A stretch of 51,506 bases of DNA from Bacteroidota bacterium. Its GTDB lineage: Bacteria > Bacteroidota > Bacteroidia > UBA7662. Both the position numbers and the translations under genes were made by a program. Position 1 is the first letter of the stretch, and the number at the start of each line of letters is the position of its first letter. Below the pieces are notes generated by a model. It made no database searches. It was not told the origin of the DNA and worked only from the letters and a program-made list of their open reading frames with translations. Where the stretch lies: contig SYHX01000054.1 of the NCBI GenBank assembly GCA_005799025.1, forward strand, positions 1 through 51,506, read 5' to 3'. Positions 32,610 to 42,300 of the stretch are shown here, piece by piece.

Positions 32610-35600
32610 TTAGTTTATGCGATGCAAAAATTGGTGCAGTAAGCATGCTTGACCGTTTTTGATAAAGGAGACTTGCACAGAATAAGCCCCTTTGTTCCAA
32701 TAAATTGAAGGAAGGTCCAAAGTATGCCATCCCGATGGTGAATCCCCAAGTGACTCTGAATAAACCATTCTTCCCAAGGCATCCCGAACAATAACCTTGA
32801 TCTGCTGACTCTGGGAATCAAGGTTTAGCCGAACTTGAGCCGCACCGTTTGAGGGATTTGGCACAACACTTAATTCATCTTGGTTTTTATCCGATTTTGT
32901 GAACTTCGGCATCGAAAGACGACCAAGTTCAATTGGATTAGCCCAAACATCGGCCAATTCACTGAGTTCTTTGATTTCTAATTGACCAGGACTCCAATCC
33001 CTCGAGGTCGATACCGGAGATTCCATTTCTAACTCAAAAAGCACCTGCCCCGGACCAGGGATATAGCCTTCTATGGCATGCCATACAATGCGAAGCTCTT
33101 GACCAGCCATCCCGTATTCCATGGAGCCCACAGGAATTTTGGAAATCACATTTTTGACCATTAGGCCTTCGGGTAATCCCAAAACGAGGGAAATTGCGCC
33201 CAATTCCTGACGATCCACTGCCGCAATAGGCCAGGTCCAAGCAGGAGCATCGGCGTTCAATTCACCCTTAGTATCCAGTAGAAGGCGACTTGATAAACGA
33301 ACAGAAGAGAAGTTGTAAGACCCGTTTACATCTCCATAACACAATGTACGAATATTTCGGGTAATAGCCTGACCGTTTGCCGTGAATCCCTGAACCTCAC
33401 TGGCCCAATCTCCGGACGGAAAGGAAGAGAGCAGATTAGAAAACCTCCGATTAATGGTAAGTACATCGCCAGTATTCACTAATTGATTTGCATTAACATC
33501 CGCCGCTTCCAGGTTGAGTCCGCTCAGGGTAAATCCAAGGCCCGTATTGTGACGAAGGATGAACAAAGCATCTGTGCCATTTACGCCATTCCACGGCAGT
33601 GCAGGAGTTGCTTTGACCCTATAGTCCCCGTTGGGGTATTGCTCAAATCGGTAAGCGCCTCCGGAACCAGAAAGAGTGGAATCTGACAAAACCCAAGGTC
33701 CGCTTGTCCCTATATTGGATCGGAACAAATAAATCTTACTTTGCGGAAGCGGGGTTGTGGCGGGGTTGTGGTAATTCACGCTGCCTGATAATTCATTACA
33801 GTTTCGGGTATTCACTGTTATGAGCGACGAAATATTCGTACAACCCGCAGAATTGGTGGTTATTAACGAATATTCACCGGCACCATTGGCCCAAAGGGTT
33901 TGACCTTGTTGGCCCAAAATTGGATTACCATTCAAGATCCATTGGTATTGAATTCCTGCAGCGGCTGTTCCCACCAATTGAACAGAATCTCCTAAACAAA
34001 TTGAAGGGCTTGACATGGCCACTATACTTGCCACGGGCAGTGGATGTATGCTAACTGATATGCTGGAAGAGCTTTGTACACAACCGCTAGAAATATCTGT
34101 GGCTTGAATTGTGTATGTTCCCGTGGAACTAGCCGCATACTGGTATCCGCTTACCCCTGGCAAGATGATGCCGTTCTTGAACCAAGTGATTTGTTGCGGG
34201 CCGCAGGAGGTACTTGCAAGAAGAATCACCGCAGTATCGCAGGATGTAGCACTGCCATGAACCGCAAGTGTTGGGTTGGATGCGCAGTAATAAGCAATGG
34301 CTTGAGGCTGTGTCCAACGGCTACAACCCAAGGCAGTAGTAATAAACACCGAGTAAGCGCCGGGTGTTGAAGTTACGTATTGGGCAAATTGTGCCCCGAC
34401 CAAGACTTGACCGTTCAGATACCATTGGTATTGATTACCGGCGCTGGGATCAGCAGAAAGGGTGGTCGTTCCACCATTACCCGAGGGACATATCATGGCA
34501 TTGCTAGCGGTGATTTGGTTCGAGGGTAAAGGATTCGCTAACAAGCTTCCGCTAAAAAATTGGGTGGGAATTACTTGACCATCTGCATCTGCCAATTCAC
34601 AGTCTCCGGGATTCGAGGTGTTCCAGGTAATTGGACCACCAGCTTGCGCGACAAAAACCAAATCGCCCAAGGCTGTTCCGTTTGGAACCGCAGCTGAATT
34701 TATGGAATTCCAAACCAAGCGGATTTGATTCCCATTAGCATTGGCGATCCATGCACTAGGATTCGGCATCAATGGCGAGGGATTCCATGAAAGCCATTGG
34801 GCAGATCCTGTAGGCAAGGTAATGACCAAAGAAACGGCATTGATTTCTCGCCCACCGGTAACCACCAAAGGAATGCTGATCGTATCATCCGAACAAGCAG
34901 TAACATTTCCTAAACTTATAGCGATCCTTTGCCTGACCCGAACAAGAATTTCTGAGCTGTACCAATCTTGACAGCCGTTAGACAAGGATAAGCGGTAAAT
35001 TCTTTGTGGTCTTTGGTAGGTTGCGTTCAAGACTGTCAAGGAGTTAGATTGTGCCCCTGCCCATTCAGAGCTATTTGTAACGCTGTTCCAAGCGAATGAT
35101 CCTACAGATCGATACTGCCATTGATAGGAGATTGCGTGGAGAGAATTTACGGTTAGGGAGGCCGTGTCGCCCTCAAAAATTTCAACAGGCCCCTGCGTTG
35201 TCGACAAAATTTGGACGGTATCGATGATGGCCGTGGCTGAGTTTTCAAAACAGTAGGGCAGCAATTGGCCATCCGGCCCCGCCAATTCACAATCTCCTAC
35301 GGTGGCGGTGTTCCATTCCAGAATGCCGGGCTGTTGTATCACAAAACGAAAACGAAGTAACGTGTCTTGAACCGCGCTGTTCAGGGAATTGAGGCTCGCC
35401 CAGGCTAATCTGACTTGGTTTCCGATGGTCCCAATTTGGGCCGTTCCCGCCAACAAGGGGTGCAATGCCGAATAGCCCACATAAGTCATGGACAGGGGAT
35501 TATAATTCAATGCGAGGGAGATAGCAGAAACGCTATCGAATCGGGTCCCCAGAACTGGAATTTCAACGGTATCGTTAACACACGCTAAAGTTGAGGAAAA

Positions 35601-36917
35601 AAACAATTTGGGTTTTAGTTCAATAATAGTCGCTGCAGATGTAGCTGTGCAGTTTCCCTGGCTAATGACGATTTGGTAAGCTCCTGGCTCTTGGGGCTGG
35701 AAGGAAGATCCTATAGCACCCGGTATGGCCTGACCATTGCGTATCCAAGCGTAAGCATATCCGTTACCAGTTACTGCACTCAAGGTTACATTTTCGTTCC
35801 CGCAGACGGAAATATTTCCTGAAGGGCTTATCTGCGCAATTAAGGTAGGGGCCTGGGACACCGTGATGGTATTGGAAATCCGTCCACAGGAAATGGTTCC
35901 ACGGTTCCGGCTTACATTGACCGAGTATTGACCCGGAATGGCGGTGGTATGGGTAGGCCCCACGGCACCCGTTATGGGGTTTCCGCTAAACAGCCATTGG
36001 TAACTCAAATCTGTGCCGGTGTTTGCTTGGAGAGTAACGGTTTGTCCGTTGCAAAGCGCTGATGAACCGACAGCGCTGATGAGGGCCGCAGGCCTTTCGA
36101 TGGATTCGACCAAAACGGGGGCGACTTGAGTGCTTGCACAATTGGAACTTGTTCTTACTATAACACTGTATGAACCAGATTCTGTCGCTGTATATGAAGA
36201 AGAGGTAGCCCCCGAAAGGATTAGGCCGTTCCTTTTCCAGAGGTATGATAAACCGGAACCAGTATTTGCCTGGAGAACAACATTTGAACCAGAACAAAAG
36301 GTGGTTTGTCCATTCACTTGAAGTGTCGCGGAGGGTCGGGTACAATTACTTCCACACGATATGGAACCATTGATGAAATTACAATTTGGAATGATGTCGG
36401 CATTGACATCGGCGTACTCGCAATTTCCCGGAGTAGCAAGATCCCATGAGATTGCAGAGGTACCGCTCGATAGAATTCTAAAGCGCAACTGAAACATAAC
36501 CCCACTGAATGAAACGGGATTGAGATCAAACCAGGCCACACGGAATTGCCGACCTGATTGAAGACTGTTGGGCCCTAAGCCATTAAAAAAGCCGCAATTG
36601 CTCAAAAAAGATGCCTCAATAGCAGGGTGTATGTTGTTGGGTGCACTAACACATTGTAGCCTAGTAGTATCGTAGTTAACTGCAAAAGAAAAAGCAGATA
36701 CCCCAATCCCCGCGCCCATTTGGATGGTGATTGGAATGCTAATCGTATCGCCTACACAAGACGAGGCAGAGCTGGACTGATATTGCCCTATAGTGGTGGT
36801 GATATTGTTGGTAGCCTGACCATTGGCTAAGGGTAATGTGAGCCAAGCGCACCACAAAAGCAAAACATCCATCAGGCGATTTTCCTTATCAAAACCGTAG
36901 AAATAAGACTTTTTCAT
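32610..36917 (-). CDS. Giant cohesin/Ig/dockerin-like protein, type IX cargo
   Basis: A 1435-residue secreted protein. After a signal peptide (about 15-33) come cohesin-like modules at about 50-190, 440-565 and 668-792, each ending in a repeated GDCELAxxDGQ-type motif, and a weaker fourth at 1225-1335. Ig-like modules with Cys pairs, glycines and YxWxxNG strands lie between them (about 195-433, 575-660, 800-1037). Residues about 1110-1205 carry dockerin-like calcium loops (DVNANQLVNTGD, GDVNGSYNF). The end (VVPNPSNGAAQVRLNL to LHRIN) is a type A sorting domain for type IX secretion. It may bind partners or surface glycan through cohesin-dockerin contacts; the target is unknown. The ATG at 36917 begins a Lys-rich signal peptide. 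Confidence 0.88.
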   Translation of the reverse strand: MKKSYFYGFDKENRLMDVLLLWCAWLTLPLANGQATNNITTTIGQYQSSSASSCVGDTISIPITIQMGAGIGVSAFSFAVNYDTTRLQCVSAPNNIHPAIEASFLSNCGFFNGLGPNSLQSGRQFRVAWFDLNPVSFSGVMFQLRFRILSSGTSAISWDLATPGNCEYADVNADIIPNCNFINGSISCGSNCTRPSATLQVNGQTTFCSGSNVVLQANTGSGLSYLWKRNGLILSGATSSSYTATESGSYSVIVRTSSNCASTQVAPVLVESIERPAALISAVGSSALCNGQTVTLQANTGTDLSYQWLFSGNPITGAVGPTHTTAIPGQYSVNVSRNRGTISCGRISNTITVSQAPTLIAQISPSGNISVCGNENVTLSAVTGNGYAYAWIRNGQAIPGAIGSSFQPQEPGAYQIVISQGNCTATSAATIIELKPKLFFSSTLACVNDTVEIPVLGTRFDSVSAISLALNYNPLSMTYVGYSALHPLLAGTAQIGTIGNQVRLAWASLNSLNSAVQDTLLRFRFVIQQPGILEWNTATVGDCELAGPDGQLLPYCFENSATAIIDTVQILSTTQGPVEIFEGDTASLTVNSLHAISYQWQYRSVGSFAWNSVTNSSEWAGAQSNSLTVLNATYQRPQRIYRLSLSNGCQDWYSSEILVRVRQRIAISLGNVTACSDDTISIPLVVTGGREINAVSLVITLPTGSAQWLSWNPSPLMPNPSAWIANANGNQIRLVWNSINSAAVPNGTALGDLVFVAQAGGPITWNTSNPGDCELADADGQVIPTQFFSGSLLANPLPSNQITASNAMICPSGNGGTTTLSADPSAGNQYQWYLNGQVLVGAQFAQYVTSTPGAYSVFITTALGCSRWTQPQAIAYYCASNPTLAVHGSATSCDTAVILLASTSCGPQQITWFKNGIILPGVSGYQYAASSTGTYTIQATDISSGCVQSSSSISVSIHPLPVASIVAMSSPSICLGDSVQLVGTAAAGIQYQWILNGNPILGQQGQTLWANGAGEYSLITTNSAGCTNISSLITVNTRNCNELSGSVNYHNPATTPLPQSKIYLFRSNIGTSGPWVLSDSTLSGSGGAYRFEQYPNGDYRVKATPALPWNGVNGTDALFILRHNTGLGFTLSGLNLEAADVNANQLVNTGDVLTINRRFSNLLSSFPSGDWASEVQGFTANGQAITRNIRTLCYGDVNGSYNFSSVRLSSRLLLDTKGELNADAPAWTWPIAAVDRQELGAISLVLGLPEGLMVKNVISKIPVGSMEYGMAGQELRIVWHAIEGYIPGPGQVLFELEMESPVSTSRDWSPGQLEIKELSELADVWANPIELGRLSMPKFTKSDKNQDELSVVPNPSNGAAQVRLNLDSQSQQIKVIVRDALGRMVYSESLGDSPSGWHTLDLPSIYWNKGAYSVQVSFIKNGQACLLHQFLHRIN

Positions 36918-36921
36918 GTTT

Positions 36922-36951
36922 AAAGATTATTTTTCAACTAATATAAACAAA
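36922..36951 (-). promoter_or_regulatory. Candidate promoter of the giant cohesin-like gene
   Basis: On the minus strand a TTTG (36948-36951) is followed, after 18 nt, by TAATCTTT (36922-36929), one position off the TAnnTTTG form. It lies 4 nt ahead of the ATG. The rest of the AT-rich gap to mfd (36952-37030) holds nothing else I can name. Confidence 0.35.
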
Positions 36952-37030
36952 CGTAATGACAATTGGTTGACTAAATAGCCGCTCAAAGTATTTTAAATCA
37001 TTAAATTTTTAGCTCTCCGGGGAAACCACG

Positions 37031-37038
37031 TATTTTCG
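37031..37038 (+). promoter_or_regulatory. Candidate -7 element of mfd
   Basis: TATTTTCG, one base off TAnnTTTG, ending 6 nt before the mfd ATG. It resembles the position and form of the other elements in this window. A -33 element is not clear. Confidence 0.35.
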
Positions 37039-37044
37039 CGGGCC

Positions 37045-40000
37045 ATGATGGAATCGGAGGCTTTGGACATGAACCAAGTGTTGGAGGAATATGCCCGAAC
37101 GGGGCTCATCCCGGAGGGAGTGGAATGCCTCAATGGAAGCAGCGAGGCCTCTAAACAGAGCGAATGGGTGCATATGAAGGGTCTGGTGGGATCCGGCCGC
37201 TATGCGGTCATGGCTGCATCGGGCCTAGCGGGGCTGAAAGGCCTGCAGGTGCTGGTTGTGGCCGACAAAGAAGCCGCATCGTATGCGTACTCTGATTTGG
37301 AATCCATGATTAACCCTCGTCAATTGCTGATGTTTCCGAGCTCGTATCGACGCCAAGTTGGGGGGGGGCAACAAGATCAATACCAGGTTCTTCAGCGCTC
37401 CGAGGTTTTGGGCCGGTTGACCACAGAAATTCCCTCAGAGGCGGCTCCCAACACTTGGCTGATTACCTGGCCGGACGCTTTAATGGAAGAAGTGGTCATC
37501 AACACCACCTTGGCCCGTAACACGCTGGAATTGAAAAAGAATGAGGCTGTTGACTTGGATTTTCTGATTGAATTGATGAGTGAAATGGGATTTGAGCGTG
37601 TGGATTTTGTGTACGAACCGGGTCAATACGCCATTCGAGGCGGTATTGTGGACGTGTACAGCTATGCCAGCGATTGGCCTTACCGCATGGAATTGCACGG
37701 AGATCGCCCTGAACGCCTCAGGACCTTTGATCCGGAATCCCAATTGACGGTCCGGGAGGTGGAGAAGGCGGTGATTCTGCCCAATTTGCAGGCTGAATTG
37801 CTGGCGCAAGGCCGGCAATCGTTAATGGATTATTTCCCATCCCAAACGGTGGTATGGTACAGCGATCCGGCCATGTTGATGGCTCAAGCAGAATTGTGTT
37901 GGAACAATGCCGAAAATGCCGAGGAAATTCTTCGTTCCCCGGAAGACTGGATGAACCGACTGCTGACTTTTCCTCGGGTCAGTTTCGAGGATAGTGGATG
38001 GAACCTTTACGAAGAAGATTTTTTGGACCCAAGTAAAGTCCGCAAAAAACCTTCGTTGCGACTAAGCTTCCAACAAGAGCCTCAACCGCTGATCCGCAAA
38101 CAATTCAGTAGCCTTGTTGCCGTTGGCAGGGAATTGCATGCCCAAGGGTACCGATTGACCATTTGTGGAGATAATAATCGACAGATCAGTCGATTAGAAC
38201 AAATCTTAGAAGACCTGGAAGCCGACTTCACGATGATTCCTTTGCCGGCTGGGCTGCACGCAGGCTTCACCGACCATGATCGCAAAATTGCATTTTGGAC
38301 GGAACATCAATTCTTTGAGCGATTCCACAAATACAAAGCCCGAGGCCGTACCGGTGCTTCGGAGAAACTCACCCTCAAAGAAATTCTGGATTTCAAGCCG
38401 GGTGATTTCGTGGTGCATATGGATCACGGGGTGGGGCGTTATGCGGGCATGGAGAAAATACAGGTCAACGGCCAATGGCAAGAAACCGTGCGCATCAGTT
38501 ACCGAGATGATGATTTGCTCTACGTCAGCATCCATTCCTTGCACAAGGTTTCACGCTATTCCGGCAAGGATGGCGTTGAACCCAAGGTGCACAAGCTGGG
38601 TTCCGATACCTGGGACAAACTAAAGTCCAAAACCAAAGCCCAGGTCAAAGACATTGCCAAAGACCTGATCCAGCTCTATGCTCGGCGCAAAGCCGCCAAA
38701 GGGCATGCCTTTCCCCCGGATAATTATTTGCAGCACGAACTGGAGGCCTCGTTTCTATACGAGGATACCCCTGATCAAAACAAAGCCTCCGAGGCTGTTA
38801 AATCGGATATGCAAAAAGCATACCCTATGGACCGATTGGTCTGCGGCGATGTTGGATTTGGCAAAACGGAAGTTGCCATACGGGCCGCATTCAAGGCCGC
38901 CTGTGATGGCAAACAAACGGCAGTCTTGGTTCCAACCACCATTTTGGCCCTGCAACATGCGCGGACCTTTGCAACGAGGCTCAAAGGCCTGCCCGTCCGT
39001 GTGGATTATTTGAATCGTTTCCGTACATCTACCGATGTCAAGGAGGTGCTTGCGGATCTGGAAGCGGGACGTATCGATATTCTTATTGGAACACACAAAA
39101 TTGTAGGCTCCAAAATCAAGTTCAAAGACCTAGGCCTTCTGATCATTGATGAAGAACAGAAGTTCGGGGTAAGCACCAAAGAAAAGCTCAGGGAATTGAA
39201 AGTATCCGTGGATACCTTAACTCTCACCGCCACCCCTATTCCGCGAACGATGCAGTTTTCGTTGTTAGGAGCGCGCGATTTAAGCGTCATACAGACCCCT
39301 CCTCCCAATCGACAGCCGGTGCATACCGAACTTATGGTGATCGATGAAAACAAAGTGAGGGATGCGATTCTGTTTGAAACCGATCGCGGAGGACAGGTTT
39401 TCTTTGTGCACAACCGGGTTCAAGGCATCGAAGGAGTCGCTGAATTAATCGAACAATGGTGCCCAGGATTGAAAATCGATGTCGCCCATGGGCAAATGGC
39501 CGGGGATCAAATGGAGAAAATTCTTCTGCAATTCATTGAGGGAAACCTGGATGTGTTGGTCGCTACCAATATCATTGAATCCGGCTTGGATATTCCAAAT
39601 GCTAATACGATTCTAATCAACCAGGCGCAGAATTTCGGGTTGAGCGATTTGCATCAAATGCGCGGTAGGGTGGGACGCTCCAACCTCAAGGCCTTCTGTT
39701 ATTTGATCGTCCCTCCTTTGTTTACCCTGACTCAGGAGGCTCGCCGCCGTTTGCAGGCCATTGAACAGCACTCGGATCTTGGAGCCGGTTTTCAAATTGC
39801 CCTGCGGGATTTGGATATTCGAGGAGCAGGAAATATGTTAGGAGGGGAGCAAAGCGGGTTCATTACCGAGATAGGCCTGGAACTCTTTCAGAAAATTCTG
39901 AACGAGGCCATACGAGAATTGCGTAACAATGAATATGCAGAGCTTTATGCCGATCAGCCCTTGGACCCACCCGGCTTTGAAGTGCAGCTCGATACCGACG

Positions 40001-40422
40001 CAGCCGCACTGATTCCGGATCATTATGTGCGCAACACCACTGAGCGGCTCAGCCTGTACCGTGAATTGGATGATCTCGAAAGCGAAGATGCCCTGGACGC
40101 CTTCGCGGATCGTTTGGCGGATCGCTTCGGCCCTGTACCCGATCAAGCCCAGCTGTTGGTGGCTTTGATGAGATTGCGCCTGCAGGGGGCACGATTGGGC
40201 ATGGAGAAAATGGTATGGCGCAAAGGAAATTTCCGCGCCCATTTACCCGATGGGCAACGCCAAGATTACTACCAAGGGGCGGTATTCGGGGCGGTATTGC
40301 AAGCTGTTCAACACGCTCCATCTGACTGGGTTTTGCGTCAACAAGGAGCTATTGTGCAGTTGGTATACCAACACCAAGTCACGGTTACCGACCTCTACGA
40401 GATGTTAGTGAAAATTTGTTAA
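37045..40422 (+). CDS. mfd: Transcription-repair coupling factor Mfd
   Basis: A 1125-residue SF2 translocase that removes stalled RNA polymerase and recruits UvrA. It holds the UvrB-like N-terminal part, the RNA-polymerase-interacting domain (FKPGDFVVHMDHGVGRYAGM, about 450), the helicase core with Walker A GDVGFGKTE (about 600) and DEEQKFG (about 700), TATPIPRTMQFSLLGARDL, the TRG region (VGRSNLKAFCYL, RDLDIRGAGNMLGGEQSG) and the C-terminal domain. Length is typical. The start is ATG at 37045 with a promoter-like element directly ahead. It stands alone, facing the UbiA gene at its end. Confidence 0.97.
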   Translation: MMESEALDMNQVLEEYARTGLIPEGVECLNGSSEASKQSEWVHMKGLVGSGRYAVMAASGLAGLKGLQVLVVADKEAASYAYSDLESMINPRQLLMFPSSYRRQVGGGQQDQYQVLQRSEVLGRLTTEIPSEAAPNTWLITWPDALMEEVVINTTLARNTLELKKNEAVDLDFLIELMSEMGFERVDFVYEPGQYAIRGGIVDVYSYASDWPYRMELHGDRPERLRTFDPESQLTVREVEKAVILPNLQAELLAQGRQSLMDYFPSQTVVWYSDPAMLMAQAELCWNNAENAEEILRSPEDWMNRLLTFPRVSFEDSGWNLYEEDFLDPSKVRKKPSLRLSFQQEPQPLIRKQFSSLVAVGRELHAQGYRLTICGDNNRQISRLEQILEDLEADFTMIPLPAGLHAGFTDHDRKIAFWTEHQFFERFHKYKARGRTGASEKLTLKEILDFKPGDFVVHMDHGVGRYAGMEKIQVNGQWQETVRISYRDDDLLYVSIHSLHKVSRYSGKDGVEPKVHKLGSDTWDKLKSKTKAQVKDIAKDLIQLYARRKAAKGHAFPPDNYLQHELEASFLYEDTPDQNKASEAVKSDMQKAYPMDRLVCGDVGFGKTEVAIRAAFKAACDGKQTAVLVPTTILALQHARTFATRLKGLPVRVDYLNRFRTSTDVKEVLADLEAGRIDILIGTHKIVGSKIKFKDLGLLIIDEEQKFGVSTKEKLRELKVSVDTLTLTATPIPRTMQFSLLGARDLSVIQTPPPNRQPVHTELMVIDENKVRDAILFETDRGGQVFFVHNRVQGIEGVAELIEQWCPGLKIDVAHGQMAGDQMEKILLQFIEGNLDVLVATNIIESGLDIPNANTILINQAQNFGLSDLHQMRGRVGRSNLKAFCYLIVPPLFTLTQEARRRLQAIEQHSDLGAGFQIALRDLDIRGAGNMLGGEQSGFITEIGLELFQKILNEAIRELRNNEYAELYADQPLDPPGFEVQLDTDAAALIPDHYVRNTTERLSLYRELDDLESEDALDAFADRLADRFGPVPDQAQLLVALMRLRLQGARLGMEKMVWRKGNFRAHLPDGQRQDYYQGAVFGAVLQAVQHAPSDWVLRQQGAIVQLVYQHQVTVTDLYEMLVKIC

Positions 40423-40458
40423 GAAAACACGAATTTTGGAAGATGGGTAACCCGTTTT

Positions 40459-41388
40459 CTACCAAAGAATAAGACCGGCGATGGCGCTGAGCAAGACCAA
40501 TTTGAGGATTCTTTGGGCGGCATGCAAGGAAGCGGAGGCCATGGATCGGAACATCAGGATGGCTCCTGCCGTCACACCCAGTACTTGCAGGGTCAACAGG
40601 TAGGGAAACCAAGGATGAACGTTCCCGTACAGCGTCAACCACCCCACCGGCAAAGCCAACCCTCCCATGGAAATCAAAATGATGTTACGAGTTTTGCGAA
40701 GACCCATCAAGACCGGCACCGTTCGGTATCCGAAAATAGCGTCACCTCGCACATTTTGGCAATCCTTGACGAGACCACGCACCCATTCTAAGACCCCCAC
40801 GTAGAACACAAAAACTAAGGTGGGAACATTCGCATCCCGGTAATAAAGGACCATGGCCATGAAGGCCGCAAGGAGCAGGAGGATGGCGGTCGCCGTTCCT
40901 AACAACGGAATGCGTTTCAGTTTGTGTGAATACAACCACAGTCCTGCTCCGTACAGCAGATAATAAGCCAGGAAACGATAACCCAAAGGCCATAGAAGGA
41001 GGGCCGTGAGCAGGCTCAATCCTAGCCAGGCCCGCAAAGCTTGGGATGGATGAATGACTCTTCCGACAATCACTTTGCGCGGGTGATTGGCCATATCCTT
41101 CTCCAGGTCGTAGTAGGCGTTGATCAAGTAGCCCCCTGCAAGCATCGAAGCCGTACCGATCACGATGAGCCATAGTTCCCGATCCAACAGGTATCTCCAA
41201 CCCCTCAAGGGTGCCTGGTCCAAGAGAAACCCTGCGGCCAGAATTTGGGCCACCGCCACAATCAACAGATTATACCAACGAACCAGCCCCAAAAAGGCCA
41301 GCACCCGTAAAAATTTGAGGCGGAAGCGGGAGTGAGTGGACTCTTCCCCGGGATTAGAACCGGTGGATGACGCGTAATTCGTGGCCAT
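40459..41388 (-). CDS. UbiA-family prenyltransferase
   Basis: A 309-residue integral membrane enzyme with about eight or nine helices. The first Asp-rich motif is NAYYDLEKDMANHPRK (Asn90, Asp94, Asp98) and the second DCQNVRGDAIFGYRT (Asp209, Asp216); both bind prenyl diphosphate through Mg. Close Flavobacteriales relatives are usually named geranylgeranylglycerol-phosphate geranylgeranyltransferase, but that function is unproven. The ATG at 41388 lies inside the 3' end of the mevalonate kinase gene (35-nt overlap); the reading from 41448 has no family match. As last gene of the mevalonate cluster it likely uses a prenyl product made from it. Confidence 0.85.
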   Translation of the reverse strand: MATNYASSTGSNPGEESTHSRFRLKFLRVLAFLGLVRWYNLLIVAVAQILAAGFLLDQAPLRGWRYLLDRELWLIVIGTASMLAGGYLINAYYDLEKDMANHPRKVIVGRVIHPSQALRAWLGLSLLTALLLWPLGYRFLAYYLLYGAGLWLYSHKLKRIPLLGTATAILLLLAAFMAMVLYYRDANVPTLVFVFYVGVLEWVRGLVKDCQNVRGDAIFGYRTVPVLMGLRKTRNIILISMGGLALPVGWLTLYGNVHPWFPYLLTLQVLGVTAGAILMFRSMASASLHAAQRILKLVLLSAIAGLILW

Positions 41389-42298
41389 CCAGCATGGATT
41401 GTGTTTGTTCGAGGTCTTTGGTGAAACCAAGTAGGTAACCTCCCCCACCGGACCCGCACAATTTGAGGTAGTACACCCCGCTGTCTATCCCTTGCTGCCA
41501 TACGGCCCTGAAGGAATCCGGGATCATGGGCTGGAAATGCTGCAAGACAAGATGGGAAAGATCGCGTAAATTTTGGAACAATGGCCCGGTCTTACCGCTT
41601 AGGAAGGCCTTGATGCATTCGTTGTTGTATTGATTGAATTCCTGTCGAATCATTTGCCGGAATCCATCATGCTTGAGTTTCTCGAGGAAGATAGAGACCA
41701 AAGGCTGGGTTTGCCTCGGTTGCCCCGTGTTCAAAAGGAAAATGGCGCCTTTTCCAGTGACGGTTTCAGAGGGTATAGCGACTTGACCAAGCTTTTTATT
41801 GCGATCAATCAACATGGGAATCCGCAAATAACAAATCAAGGGATCCATACCGGAGGAACGACCGTGGAAAAAGGATTCCATCAAACCCAAGCGGGCTTTG
41901 AGGCCTTGAATCGCCTGCGGATCTTCCGTCAAGGCGGAGACCTCTTCACGATTTCTTGCGTAATGTTCGTAAACTGCAGCAACTAGGGCGCCAGAGCTGC
42001 CTACGCCAAACCCTTGGGGGATATCGGACTCAAATCGCAACCCCTGTTCCAAATCCTCAGCCAAACGCTCATGGTCTAAGTCCACGAATTCGGCAGAGAG
42101 TCCTTTCAAATATCCTGCAAACTCGCGAAGGCTTTGGTTACTGACGCGGGACATCTCGCTGTCCAGAACTCCTTTTTTGAACTGACCCTGGAAATCCTCA
42201 TAGGGAATGGAAAGCCCCATCGCGTCCTCCATAATGCCGTACTCCCCAAAAAGGAGGACCTTGGCGTAATACAAGCTTTGGGAGATAGCGGATTTCAT
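41354..42298 (-). CDS. Mevalonate kinase (GHMP family)
   Basis: A 314-residue GHMP kinase. The start YYAKVLLFGEY is motif 1, IPQGFGVGSSGALVAAV (about 93-109) the ATP-binding motif 2, HGRSSGMDPLICY the substrate loop with the likely catalytic Asp152, and LCGSGGGGYLLGF motif 3. By sequence and neighbours it phosphorylates mevalonate. It starts 2 nt after the stop of the decarboxylase gene, so the two are coupled. Confidence 0.88.
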   Translation of the reverse strand: MKSAISQSLYYAKVLLFGEYGIMEDAMGLSIPYEDFQGQFKKGVLDSEMSRVSNQSLREFAGYLKGLSAEFVDLDHERLAEDLEQGLRFESDIPQGFGVGSSGALVAAVYEHYARNREEVSALTEDPQAIQGLKARLGLMESFFHGRSSGMDPLICYLRIPMLIDRNKKLGQVAIPSETVTGKGAIFLLNTGQPRQTQPLVSIFLEKLKHDGFRQMIRQEFNQYNNECIKAFLSGKTGPLFQNLRDLSHLVLQHFQPMIPDSFRAVWQQGIDSGVYYLKLCGSGGGGYLLGFTKDLEQTQSMLDGHELRVIHRF

Positions 42299-42300
42299 TC

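Noticed and set aside
40422-40460. An inverted repeat (AGAAAAC...GTTTTCT) between mfd and the UbiA gene as a terminator.
   Set aside because: The arms are short, the loop is long and there is no T tract, so it is weak support for termination.
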